Shown here one piece after another: positions 51,812 to 60,591 of a DNA stretch of 64,000 nucleotides (position 1 is its first letter; each line of letters begins with the position of its first letter). Source of the DNA: Flavobacterium sp. ACN6 (GTDB lineage: Bacteria > Bacteroidota > Bacteroidia > Flavobacteriales > Flavobacteriaceae); contig NZ_MRCQ01000005.1 of the NCBI RefSeq assembly GCF_002304005.1, positions 186,001 through 250,000 of the forward strand. The letters run 5' to 3'. The notes under the pieces were generated by a model. That model saw nothing but the letters and a program-made list of their open reading frames with translations, ran no database searches and had not been told where the DNA came from. The position numbers and the translations under genes are program-made.

Positions 51812-52717
51812 ATGAAACAAACGAATTTTGAAGTGATTATTATTGGCGGAAGTTACAGCGGATTGTCTGCAGCTATGAGTTTAGGACGTTCTTTACGTCA
51901 GGTTTTGGTAATCGACAGCGGTCTGCCTTGTAACAAACAAACACCGCATTCTCATAATTTTATTACGCAGGACGGGGAGAAGCCTGCTGTTATTTCGGCG
52001 AAAGCCAAATTGCAAGTGGAGCTTTATAAAACAGTTCATTTTTACAACGGACTTGCCGTTAAAGCGGTCAAAAATGAAAATGGTTTTGAAATCTCTACGG
52101 CATCTGGCGCTGTTTTCACTTCCAGAAAAGTTTTATTTGCAACCGGCGTAAAAGATTTAATTCCAGAAATTAAAGGTTTTGCAGAATGCTGGGGAATTTC
52201 GGTTTTACATTGTCCGTATTGTCATGGTTATGAAGTTAAAAATGAAAAAACAGCCATTATTGCCAATGGAGAAATGGCATTTGATTTCGCAAAACTCATT
52301 TCGAACTGGACTAAAGATGTGAGATTATGTACAAATGGAAAATCTACTTTGACATTGGAACAAACTGAAACACTTCAGAAAAAAGGAGTTCTAATTTTCG
52401 AAGAAGAAATAGATTCTTTTGAACATAAAGACGGATATATACAAAACATCATCTTTAAAAACCAAGAAAAAGCTGCCGTAAAAGCTATCTATGCCAGACC
52501 TCCATTTGAACAGCATTGTCATCTGCCAAAAGATTTGGGCTGTGAAATTAACGAACAAGGTTTGCTAAAAGTCGACTTTATGCAAAACACAAATATTTCT
52601 GGCATTTACGCAAGCGGCGATTGTACAACTCAAATGCGATCTGTTGCCATTGCGGTTTCTACAGGTTCTTTTGCAGGAGCAGTGATTAATAAAGATCTTA
52701 TTGAAGAGGATTTTTAG
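51812..52717 (+). CDS. NAD(P)/FAD-dependent oxidoreductase (thioredoxin reductase-like)
   Basis: A 301-residue flavoprotein. It starts MKQTNFEVIIIGGSYSGLSA (GxGxxG-like FAD fold: GGSYSG), and the disulfide motif is VLHCPYCHGYEVK (CPYC rather than CATC). A second dinucleotide fold has IIANGEMAFDFAKLI without a canonical GxGxxG. The C-terminal FAD motif is ISGIYASGDCTTQMRSVAIA. It is a low-molecular-weight thioredoxin reductase homologue, but the altered CPYC and missing NADPH motif suggest a different partner. It is coupled to the MerC gene and may reduce metal-bound thiols; that is inference. Confidence 0.86.
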   Translation: MKQTNFEVIIIGGSYSGLSAAMSLGRSLRQVLVIDSGLPCNKQTPHSHNFITQDGEKPAVISAKAKLQVELYKTVHFYNGLAVKAVKNENGFEISTASGAVFTSRKVLFATGVKDLIPEIKGFAECWGISVLHCPYCHGYEVKNEKTAIIANGEMAFDFAKLISNWTKDVRLCTNGKSTLTLEQTETLQKKGVLIFEEEIDSFEHKDGYIQNIIFKNQEKAAVKAIYARPPFEQHCHLPKDLGCEINEQGLLKVDFMQNTNISGIYASGDCTTQMRSVAIAVSTGSFAGAVINKDLIEEDF

Positions 52718-52739
52718 TACTGTAATTTCAAAATATTGT

Positions 52740-52870
52740 AAACACATAGGCACATAGTATTTGTTGTGGTTAAAGGCGTTTCACTTTCATTAATACACAT
52801 AGCTATGTGTTAAAAGCTAGCTTTTTTTAACATCCTTATTCTCTTCTAATAACTCTATGTCTATGTGTTT
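52740..52870. repeat. Intergenic hairpin repeat, copy 1, upstream of the TonB receptor gene
   Basis: Begins AAACACATAG and ends CTATGTGTTT; internal words AGGCGTTTCACTT, CACATAGCTATGTG and AAAGCTAGCTTTTT. It shares this layout with 55259-55394. The 131 bases can fold into a three-armed structure. Confidence 0.85.
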
Positions 52871-52977
52871 GAAAAAAATATAACATATTGACATAAATAA
52901 AGTTATAAATTTATAAATTTTAATTCATTGTTTATCAAATTTAATTTTTAGTTTTGTCTAAATTTAATTTTACCACG

Positions 52978-55239
52978 ATGAAAAATTCAATTTGGATATT
53001 GATATTATTTACTTTACAATTTTCTTTTGCTCAGGAAACAACCAAAATATCAGGTTTTATTTCTAGCGAAGGAAGAAAAATACAAGCCGCAAATGTTCAT
53101 TTACTGGGGACAAACCACAAAACAATTTCAGATAGTTTAGGATATTATGTTTTTGAAAATGCAGCAGTAGAAAATGGAAGAATTCAAGTGACCTCAACTG
53201 GACTCAAATCTGTAACCCAAAGATTTTCTATTATAAATGGCCAAAACCTAAATCTTGATTTCGATTTAGAAGATAATGACAACCAGCTTAACGAAGTAGT
53301 AGTTTCTGGAACTTTAAAAGCGGTGAAACGATTAGAAAGTGCCGTTCCCGTTGAGGTTTATTCACCAACTTTCTTCAAAAAAAATCCGACGGCGAGTATT
53401 TACGATGCGCTTCAAAATATAAACGGCGTTCGGCCACAGCTCAATTGCGGAGTTTGTAACACTGGCGACATTCATATAAATGGTTTGGAAGGTCCGTATA
53501 CTTTGGTTTTGATCGACGGAATGCCAATTGTAAGCAGTCTTTCGACGGTGTATGGTTTATCTGGAATTCCAAATTCATTGGTAGAACGAATTGAAATCGT
53601 AAAAGGTCCCGCTTCGTCTCTTTACGGAAGTGAGGCTGTTGGTGGTTTGATTAACATTATCACTAAAAATCCAACAAATGCTCCGGTTTTTTCTGCGGAT
53701 TATTTTACGACTTCTTATTTTGAAAGCAATCTTGATTTGGGAATGAAGTTTAATGTCGGCAAAAAAGCAACTTCTCTTTTAGGCGTAAATTATTTCAATT
53801 ACGATCAGGTTATTGATAAAGACAATGACAATTTTACCGATGTAACGCTTTCTGAAAGAATTTCGGTTTTTAATAAATGGAATTTTCAGCGAAACAATAA
53901 CCGTCTTTTTACGATTGCGGCTCGCGGAATGTATGAAGATCGCTGGGGCGGAGATGTGCGCTGGGAGAAAAAATACCGCGGAGGTGACGAAATTTATGGG
54001 GAAAGTATTTATACCAAAAGGGGAGAATTAATTGGAAGTTATCAATTGCCTTTTGAAGAAAAACTAATGCTTTCGTTCTCTGGAAATGTGCATTACCAAG
54101 ACAGCCGTTACGGAACGACATCTTATATTGCGAATCAAAAAATTGGTTTTTTACAGCTGACTTGGGATAAAAAAATTGGTCGAAATGATTTACTTGCCGG
54201 AATCGCAAGTCGATATACGTATTACGATGATAATACGCCAGCAACAAAAGAGGCTGAAAGTACTTGGCTTCCGGGGATTTTTGTTCAGGATGAAATTACT
54301 TTTTCTCCAAAAAGTCAGGTTTTGATAGGAGCGCGCTACGATTATAATTCTATTCATGGTTCTATTTTTACACCGCGATTGGCTTATCGGTTCAAGGCAA
54401 GTGAAAACACGATTTTCAGATTAAACGCCGGAACTGGATTTAGAGTTGTGAATCTATTTACAGAAGATCACGCCGCCTTGACAGGTTCCCGAGATGTTGT
54501 GATTCAAAATGATTTAAAACCAGAGAAATCGGTAAACGTCAATTTAAATTATATTCAGAAAATCAATTTTGGAGATGGAACTTTTATGGGAATCGAAACA
54601 ACGGCTTTTTATACCCGATTCAGTAATAAAATCATTTCAGATTACGAAACCGATCCCAACAAAATCATTTATGATAATATTGATGGTTATGCCATCAGTC
54701 AGGGAATCAGCACGAATGTCGATTTGAATTTTACAAATGGGTTAAAGTTTATTCTCGGGGCAACAGTTTTAGACAATAAAAATGTGGAGGATGGAATTTC
54801 AGAACGACCTTTTCTAACCGAAAGGTTTACTGGAACTTGGACCGTTTCTTATAAAATACAGCCTTGGAATTTATTATTGGATTATACGGGAAATGTTTAC
54901 AGTCCGATGAAACTGCCTCTGCTTAGCGAAAATGATCCAAGAAACCCGAATTCGCCTTGGTACAGCATTCAGAATATTCAATTTACATACACAGGCTGGA
55001 AAGATTTTGAAGTATATGGAGGTGTTAAAAATTTGCTGAACTTTACTCCAAAGCAGAATAATCCGTTTTTGATTTCAAGAACGAATGATCCTTTTGATAA
55101 AAATGTGCAATACGATTCGGCTGGAAAAGTAATGGTAACTCCAGACAATCCATACGGATTAACTTTTGATACGACTTATGTTTATGGACAAAACCAGACG
55201 ATTCGCGGGTTTTTAGGATTGAGATATAATTTGAGGTAA
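52978..55239 (+). CDS. TonB-dependent receptor with a carboxypeptidase-regulatory N-domain
   Basis: From the ATG at 52978 the product has 753 residues; an upstream TTG adds eight residues and is less likely. The signal peptide ends SFAQE. A carboxypeptidase-regulatory-like domain (about 22-100) precedes the plug (about 115-225), which has EIVKGPASSLYGSEAVGGLI and NIITK. Inside the plug is RPQLNCGVCNTGDIHINGLE, a CxxC pair in a position where some metal-linked receptors carry Cys. The C-terminal barrel ends in LGLRYNLR. The location beside fur, MerC and a thioredoxin suggests metal or metal-complex uptake. Confidence 0.92.
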   Translation: MKNSIWILILFTLQFSFAQETTKISGFISSEGRKIQAANVHLLGTNHKTISDSLGYYVFENAAVENGRIQVTSTGLKSVTQRFSIINGQNLNLDFDLEDNDNQLNEVVVSGTLKAVKRLESAVPVEVYSPTFFKKNPTASIYDALQNINGVRPQLNCGVCNTGDIHINGLEGPYTLVLIDGMPIVSSLSTVYGLSGIPNSLVERIEIVKGPASSLYGSEAVGGLINIITKNPTNAPVFSADYFTTSYFESNLDLGMKFNVGKKATSLLGVNYFNYDQVIDKDNDNFTDVTLSERISVFNKWNFQRNNNRLFTIAARGMYEDRWGGDVRWEKKYRGGDEIYGESIYTKRGELIGSYQLPFEEKLMLSFSGNVHYQDSRYGTTSYIANQKIGFLQLTWDKKIGRNDLLAGIASRYTYYDDNTPATKEAESTWLPGIFVQDEITFSPKSQVLIGARYDYNSIHGSIFTPRLAYRFKASENTIFRLNAGTGFRVVNLFTEDHAALTGSRDVVIQNDLKPEKSVNVNLNYIQKINFGDGTFMGIETTAFYTRFSNKIISDYETDPNKIIYDNIDGYAISQGISTNVDLNFTNGLKFILGATVLDNKNVEDGISERPFLTERFTGTWTVSYKIQPWNLLLDYTGNVYSPMKLPLLSENDPRNPNSPWYSIQNIQFTYTGWKDFEVYGGVKNLLNFTPKQNNPFLISRTNDPFDKNVQYDSAGKVMVTPDNPYGLTFDTTYVYGQNQTIRGFLGLRYNLR

Positions 55240-55258
55240 AAAAAGGAGTAAATTTTTT

Positions 55259-55394
55259 AAACACATAGAAACATAGATTTGTACTGCTTTGAAAGGCGTT
55301 TCACTTGCATCAATAAACATAGAACTATGTGTGAAAGCCAGCTTTTTAAATGATCTTAACAATTGAACTAAAAAATCTATGTTTCTATGTGTTT
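55259..55394. repeat. Intergenic hairpin repeat, copy 2, downstream of the TonB receptor gene
   Basis: Begins AAACACATAG and ends CTATGTGTTT like the first copy, with AAAGGCGTTTCACTTGCAT, ACATAGAACTATGTGTGAAA and GCCAGCTTTTTAAAT inside. The two copies bracket the receptor gene. The thioredoxin gene starts 25 bases after it. Confidence 0.85.
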
Positions 55395-55418
55395 AGAACG
55401 AATCCAACTAAAATCAAA

Positions 55419-55889
55419 ATGAAAAAACTATTTCTAATATTCTTCTTCTTCGGAATCACTTCAACAGGATTCTGTCAGCTGAAAAGCAGGACTTTTGAGG
55501 AAGTAGATCGTTTACAGCAAATTCAAAAACGAAAAACAATCGTTTTCATTCATACCGATTGGTGCCAATTTTGCCAGAGAATGAAAACAACGACTTTTAA
55601 AAACAAGGAAGTCATCGAGAAACTAAACTCAGATTTCTATTTTATTGATTTTAATGCCGAAGAAAAACGAGATATTTCTTTTAATAATTACACTTTTAAA
55701 TACAAACCTTCGGGCAATAATGTTGGTGTTCACGAACTGGCTTTACAACTTGGAACGATCAACAATCAAATTGGATATCCAGTTTTATGCGTTTTGAATG
55801 AGAGGAATGAAATTCTCTTTCAGTATTCGAACTATTTGGCACCAAAGGAATTTACATTTCTTTTAAAAAAAATTAAAGATTATAAGTAA
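55419..55889 (+). CDS. Periplasmic thioredoxin-family protein
   Basis: The ATG at 55419 gives 156 residues starting MKKLFLIFFFFGITSTGFCQ; an earlier ATG at 55350 lies in the repeat and would remove the signal peptide. The thioredoxin motif is FIHTDWCQFCQRMKTTTFKN (CQFC active site), followed by NSDFYFIDFNAEEKRDISFN and the cis-Pro region IGYPVLCVLN. It should act as a disulfide reductase or isomerase, perhaps for the TonB receptor's Cys pair; the link is inference. Confidence 0.88.
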   Translation: MKKLFLIFFFFGITSTGFCQLKSRTFEEVDRLQQIQKRKTIVFIHTDWCQFCQRMKTTTFKNKEVIEKLNSDFYFIDFNAEEKRDISFNNYTFKYKPSGNNVGVHELALQLGTINNQIGYPVLCVLNERNEILFQYSNYLAPKEFTFLLKKIKDYK

Positions 55890-56200
55890 TAGTTCTAAAG
55901 TTTTTTATTTCTCGAAGCAATAATTATATTATATGTTCTGTGTTTCTGTTTCAAATGAATTTGTAAATTGGATTGGATCTCTTTTAAGGGCAAACTTCTT
56001 GATAGTCAGTTTAATACGTATTATTTAGGTTTTTATTTTGTTTTTTTAATATTTTTCAGATAATAAAAAAAACACAAAGTGAGTTTTAGTTTAAAAGAAA
56101 AGACATTTTTTTTTAAAATGAACGCAACCAAATCCATTTTTGGTTATCTATAATTTATAGTGAGGCTCGTAAAAGATAATAGAGACGAAACAGAAATGAT
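55890..56200. other. AT-rich gene-free spacer before the glycosyltransferase block
   Basis: About 310 bases without an open frame, repeat or RNA structure that I can support. A run of T (56105-56115) and several poly-A runs are present. Confidence 0.5.
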
Positions 56201-57397
56201 ATGGGGATATTTAAAAGTATTAAAAGTTACTATAAAAGAAAAGAGATAATCAAGAATCAAGTAGATCAATCTATTCCAAACTACGAGATTTATGATGTGG
56301 ATAAGAGAACGATTGTTTTTTTTGATATTAATTTACCTTCATTAGATTTAGATTCTGGTTCTAATAGACTTAGAGAGATCATTCTACTTTTTAAAAATAA
56401 AGGTTATAATTGTATTATTTGTTCAAAAAATACATTCCGAGATAATAAATATGTTAAGGGATTTAATGATTTGGGCGCCATTGTTTACGTAGAAACCACT
56501 CAGTATGAAAATTATTTTGATTTTGTAAAAAAAATTCCAAAAGTTGATTTTGCCTGGTATCACGGAGCGAGAAGTTTAGATTATAATTTTAAGAAAGTAA
56601 GAAAGTTTCTTCCAGATGTTATATCCATTTTTGATATGGTTGACATTCATTTTCTTCGTTACAAGAGAGCTATTAAAATTGATCCGATGAGAATTTCGCT
56701 CAGAAAAAATTATAATAGATTCTTCAATATAGAAACCAAATTAGCTCAAAATGCAGATTATGTAGTTACTATTTCTGATATTGAGAAAGAAATTATGGCA
56801 AAATATATTGATAACAAAAAATTGATTACCATTTCGAATATTCATTATCAGAAAATTAAGAAAGAAGAAGCGCTGCCTTTTGAGGATCGTGAAGATATAT
56901 TATTTATAGGTTCAAAACACGAGCCCAATATTGATGCGGTTAATTATTTATATAATGAAATTATGCCAATTGTCTGGAAACATAATTCAGAAGTAAGAGT
57001 TAATATTATTGGTAATGTAAATGAAAAGATCAAGAAAATTTCTGACTCAAGATTTATCTTTCACGGCTACGTTTCGGATATAAATCGTCTTTTTACAGAA
57101 AATAAAATAATGATAGTACCTTTACGCTACGGCGCTGGAGTAAAAGGAAAAATAGGGCAGGCTTTTGAATATTATCTGCCCGTTATAACTTCTTCTGTTG
57201 GTGCGGAAGGTATGCAATTAACGCATCAAAAAAATGCTTTGATTTGTGATACGAGAGAAGAATTTGCATCGACTATAATGGAATTGTACAATAATAAAGC
57301 TCTTTGGCTAAAATTACAGCAAAATTCTGAAAAAAGTCTTGAACCGTTTTCAATGCAGGTTTTAGAATCTACTTTTTCAAGAATTGACGCCCTCTAG
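56201..57397 (+). CDS. Glycosyltransferase (GT4-like fold)
   Basis: A 398-residue cytosolic or membrane-associated protein. The N-terminal Rossmann half has RTIVFFDINLPSLDLDSGSN and RLREIILLFKNKGYN. The C-terminal half has DILFIGSKHEPNIDAVNYLY and VPLRYGAGVKGKIGQAFEYY followed by LPVITSSVGAEGM, the donor-binding region of GT-B enzymes. This form (GSKHEPN and RYGAGVKGK) is common in polysaccharide clusters. Donor and acceptor are unknown. Its 3' end overlaps the convergent gene by 21 bases. Confidence 0.88.
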   Translation: MGIFKSIKSYYKRKEIIKNQVDQSIPNYEIYDVDKRTIVFFDINLPSLDLDSGSNRLREIILLFKNKGYNCIICSKNTFRDNKYVKGFNDLGAIVYVETTQYENYFDFVKKIPKVDFAWYHGARSLDYNFKKVRKFLPDVISIFDMVDIHFLRYKRAIKIDPMRISLRKNYNRFFNIETKLAQNADYVVTISDIEKEIMAKYIDNKKLITISNIHYQKIKKEEALPFEDREDILFIGSKHEPNIDAVNYLYNEIMPIVWKHNSEVRVNIIGNVNEKIKKISDSRFIFHGYVSDINRLFTENKIMIVPLRYGAGVKGKIGQAFEYYLPVITSSVGAEGMQLTHQKNALICDTREEFASTIMELYNNKALWLKLQQNSEKSLEPFSMQVLESTFSRIDAL

Positions 57398-58528
57398 TTC
57401 AAATATTTTATCGAGTATTTTGTAATTGGCTTTAAGACTATGGTGATTGTTGAAAAAAGAGGCAGCTTCTGAACTGATTTTGATATAGAAATCCTCGTCA
57501 GTTAGTAGTTTATGAACATCATTAGCAAATTCATTCGCATCATCTGAAACTAGACAGCCGTTATTTGTTTTGTTTACTAAACCATCGACACCTCTTTCAT
57601 TGCAGACAACCGGAATCCCGAAGGATAAAGCCTCAATGACTTTAATTTTAACGCCTGTTCCGCTGAGCATGGGACATATTGCTATTTTAGACTTGCTGTA
57701 GACCGAGTTTAAATCCTCTATAAAATTGATCTTTTCGACATTGGTAAAATCATCAATGTAATTGCAAATTTTGCCAATCACCACGATTCGGATTGATTTG
57801 GATAATAAGGGGTAAACGGCATTGAAAAACCAATTGGCCGATTTTATATTATGTTCGTTATCGCTGGCAACGTAGATTAAATCGTATTTACTCTCAGTTT
57901 TCGAATTGTAATTTTGAGGTAAAGCATGTGTGGCGAGTGCTGTTTCTTTCTTGATAAATTGAGAGAATAGGAATTTTTCTTCAGGAGAAATAACTAAGAT
58001 TTTATTAAATAAACTTAAAATTTCTATTTCTTTTTCAAAAAAACGCCCTAATTGAAACTTCTTTTTTCCTTGTAATTGAGAAGTCAAGAAATCGTGTGTA
58101 TCAATCATTAATTTCGCATTTTTAATATTGGGACTGTTTCTAGTCAGTTTTGCCCAGTAAACGTATGAAACCAATATAACGTCATATTCATTTTCTTTTA
58201 GAATGCTGTTAAAAGCTTCAGTGTGTCCAATACGAGTTCTGTCAAATAATCCTATTTTCCGGCCAAATTTATTGGGCAGAGATTGGTAAAAAAAATACTT
58301 CATTTTGTTTTTCTTTCGAATAAAAATGGGAAGTAGATAACCGTTAGAAATAAGTTTTTCTTCTTTAAGCTTGTTTATTTCATTAGCTGTAAATTCAGTT
58401 GTGGCAACACCAACAAAATCAACAGTTATATTTCTATTTTTAAAATATTCCAATAATGCCAGAGCCCTCGCATTATTTCCCTGCGTTTTGTGTAATGGAT
58501 TTTCGGGATAGAAGTATAAAATTTTCAT
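57377..58528 (-). CDS. Glycosyltransferase (GT4-like fold)
   Basis: A 383-residue GT-B protein starting MKILYFYPENPLHKTQGNNA, with the acceptor-side ARALALLEYFKNRN block. The donor side has YDLIYVASDNEHNIKSANWF, ICPMLSGTGVKIKVIEALSF and GIPVVCNERGVDGLV. It is a paralogue in style of the convergent gene; the VASDNEHN element corresponds to GSKHEPN there. The 3' overlap of 21 bases between convergent genes means that full-length transcripts would pair. The next gene on the strand ends 12 bases upstream. Confidence 0.88.
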   Translation of the reverse strand: MKILYFYPENPLHKTQGNNARALALLEYFKNRNITVDFVGVATTEFTANEINKLKEEKLISNGYLLPIFIRKKNKMKYFFYQSLPNKFGRKIGLFDRTRIGHTEAFNSILKENEYDVILVSYVYWAKLTRNSPNIKNAKLMIDTHDFLTSQLQGKKKFQLGRFFEKEIEILSLFNKILVISPEEKFLFSQFIKKETALATHALPQNYNSKTESKYDLIYVASDNEHNIKSANWFFNAVYPLLSKSIRIVVIGKICNYIDDFTNVEKINFIEDLNSVYSKSKIAICPMLSGTGVKIKVIEALSFGIPVVCNERGVDGLVNKTNNGCLVSDDANEFANDVHKLLTDEDFYIKISSEAASFFNNHHSLKANYKILDKIFELEGVNS

Positions 58529-58540
58529 ATTAAATTCAAA

Positions 58541-59617
58541 TTAATTAGTTTTAAAAAACTGCTTGTCCATTTGTTCAAAAAACGATTCGATTCCAAATTT
58601 TTTCATTGCCATTTTATGAATTTCTTCGGGCGTAAAATTTTCAGAATCTTCGATACATTCATCAAAAAAATCAAAGATCGTTTCATCAATTCTTTTCGGC
58701 AGCAAATAAGCGCCAGGTTGTTTTTCGGCAGCTAATTTGGGTAAAATGCCAACAGCATTTCCTGCAATCGGTCTTCCGCAGGCGAGAGCTTCTATCGTTA
58801 CCATTCCAAAACTTTCCGAATAAGACGGATAAAAAATAATAGACGCTTTAGAATAGGCTCGTTCATTAATGTTATCAATTGTCAGCCCAATTAAAATATC
58901 AGTATTGTTCAGGTTTTTAAAAAGTTCTGCATTATAAGAATTATTAGAAGCAATGAGAAGTCTCCAATCCTCTCGCGATTCTACAAGTTTTGCAAGTTCT
59001 TGCAATTCTGCTACGCCTTTTCCGTATTCCAATCTTCCTATATAAACGACTGTTTTAAAAGAGTCTGCTGTTTTTTTTATCGGATAAAAATTATTCCTAT
59101 CAATGCAATTTGGAACAACGCTTATTTTATCTTTATTTATTCCATAATATTGTATTAAGTCTTCTTTTACATTCGATTCTACCGCAATTATTTGTTTGGC
59201 ATTTAGGCATGCTTTCATTTGCAATTTGGCAATTCTGCCCATTTTGGAATTGTTTTTACCGTAATCCAATTCCATTTTATGATAACAGCCATGAGAAATT
59301 ACATAATCTGTAGCATAATAGGCAGTTGGTTCGCCATTGCTGATCACAATTTTATTAGAACGATAATTTAACCACAGAAAAGCAGTTGCAAACCTGGCAA
59401 TGTATTTCGCTCTTCGTTTTTCAAAATGTCTATATTGGAATAATTTCCAATACAACTTTCCTGTAAAAGTATTTTTTAAAAAATCTTCGTCGATTATCTG
59501 AGTTAAAATCTGTCTGCTTGTGAGATATTCATCTAAATAATGAACCATGCGCTCTGCGCCTCCGGCATTCGATTTCCCATTAAGAAATACCAAATAAGCT
59601 TTACTTGTTTTTTTCAT
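58541..59617 (-). CDS. Glycosyltransferase family 4 protein
   Basis: A 358-residue GT-B enzyme. The N-terminus has KAYLVFLNGKSNAGGAERMV (GGxER motif). The C-terminal half has VVYIGRLEYGKGVAELQELA, IIFYPSYSESFGMVTIEALA and CGRPIAGNAVGI, the E-x7-E donor site of GT4. It should transfer a sugar from a nucleotide donor, probably for capsule, O-antigen-like or exopolysaccharide assembly. It lies in a row with the GT at 57377 and the DUF6492 gene. Confidence 0.9.
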   Translation of the reverse strand: MKKTSKAYLVFLNGKSNAGGAERMVHYLDEYLTSRQILTQIIDEDFLKNTFTGKLYWKLFQYRHFEKRRAKYIARFATAFLWLNYRSNKIVISNGEPTAYYATDYVISHGCYHKMELDYGKNNSKMGRIAKLQMKACLNAKQIIAVESNVKEDLIQYYGINKDKISVVPNCIDRNNFYPIKKTADSFKTVVYIGRLEYGKGVAELQELAKLVESREDWRLLIASNNSYNAELFKNLNNTDILIGLTIDNINERAYSKASIIFYPSYSESFGMVTIEALACGRPIAGNAVGILPKLAAEKQPGAYLLPKRIDETIFDFFDECIEDSENFTPEEIHKMAMKKFGIESFFEQMDKQFFKTN

Positions 59618-59648
59618 CAGAAGTTGTTCTTAATATTTCGGTTATTCA

Positions 59649-60467
59649 TCAAAATAGAAACCACTTTTTTTTCTTTTTCTGCCAATTACTTTGATAAATA
59701 ATGCCCAGATAAATTTTACTTAACTGTTCTACAGTAAGTTGTTTTTTCTCTATTCCATATTGTTTTTTGTAATGATATACTTTGAAAAGGCTTCCAATAG
59801 GAAGAATGTCAATCAGCCTGGTTTTGAGTAAGTATTCTCCATAAATTACATATTCACTTGGAGAGTAACTTTTTTGGTCTATTTTATTAAAGAAATCATC
59901 AAAAGTCAGTTCTAAATCTTTTAGAAATACCTCGTTAAAATGCTGCCAGACCTTACAACTCCAAACATAGGGAGATGGACCGTAATCCCATTTTTTACCT
60001 GTATTTCCAAAAAACGGCCTTGTATCTCTCAATGCTCTTTTAAAAAAAATAGTATCTGGATCCATGCCAAGTCTTGCGCTCATTTCCAGTAAATCTTTAG
60101 ACTCCTGCATTACTGTATACGGTGTTTTATCGTCATACATAAAATCAGAAAAATAAAAATCACGTATAAAAAGGGAATCAGAATCTAGAGAAACATAGTT
60201 TTCGCAGATTTTAAGTTTATAAACATTAGATTTTATAATTTGCTGGTACCTCCATCCTTCCGTAATAGTTGTTTTAGTAATTTCAGAATCTCTATAGACC
60301 TTATACTTTTTAAAACAATCTGCATTTAAGAGATCAAAATGTTCGTCATTTACTGAAATATATACTGGAATATTATCTTTATTAAACTCGTCTATTGATT
60401 CTAAAAGTTTGTAAACTCTTTCAAAGTCAGGTTCGTAAGTCTTGATGAAAAGAATTAATTTATGCAT
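59649..60467 (-). CDS. DUF6492 family (glycosyltransferase-like) protein
   Basis: A 272-residue protein beginning MHKLILFIKTYEPDFERVYK. It has a GT-A-like start (YISVNDEH), a YVSLDSDSLFIRDF segment that would be the metal-binding DxD motif (DSDS), and SPYVWSCKVWQHFNEVFLKD. This matches the DUF6492 family, which occurs in polysaccharide loci. It ends with a Lys-rich WQKKKKKWFLF tail. It opens the reverse-strand row with the GT4-type genes. Confidence 0.75.
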   Translation of the reverse strand: MHKLILFIKTYEPDFERVYKLLESIDEFNKDNIPVYISVNDEHFDLLNADCFKKYKVYRDSEITKTTITEGWRYQQIIKSNVYKLKICENYVSLDSDSLFIRDFYFSDFMYDDKTPYTVMQESKDLLEMSARLGMDPDTIFFKRALRDTRPFFGNTGKKWDYGPSPYVWSCKVWQHFNEVFLKDLELTFDDFFNKIDQKSYSPSEYVIYGEYLLKTRLIDILPIGSLFKVYHYKKQYGIEKKQLTVEQLSKIYLGIIYQSNWQKKKKKWFLF

Positions 60468-60591
60468 ATAAAATTTTTGTTATGGAATAATAAAGATAAA
60501 CTCATTATTTAAAATTAAGGGAAAAATGAAATAATAATTGACTTGCCTATTTAAATTATTTTCGGGAAAATAAAATTCCTTATTTTTGAGT

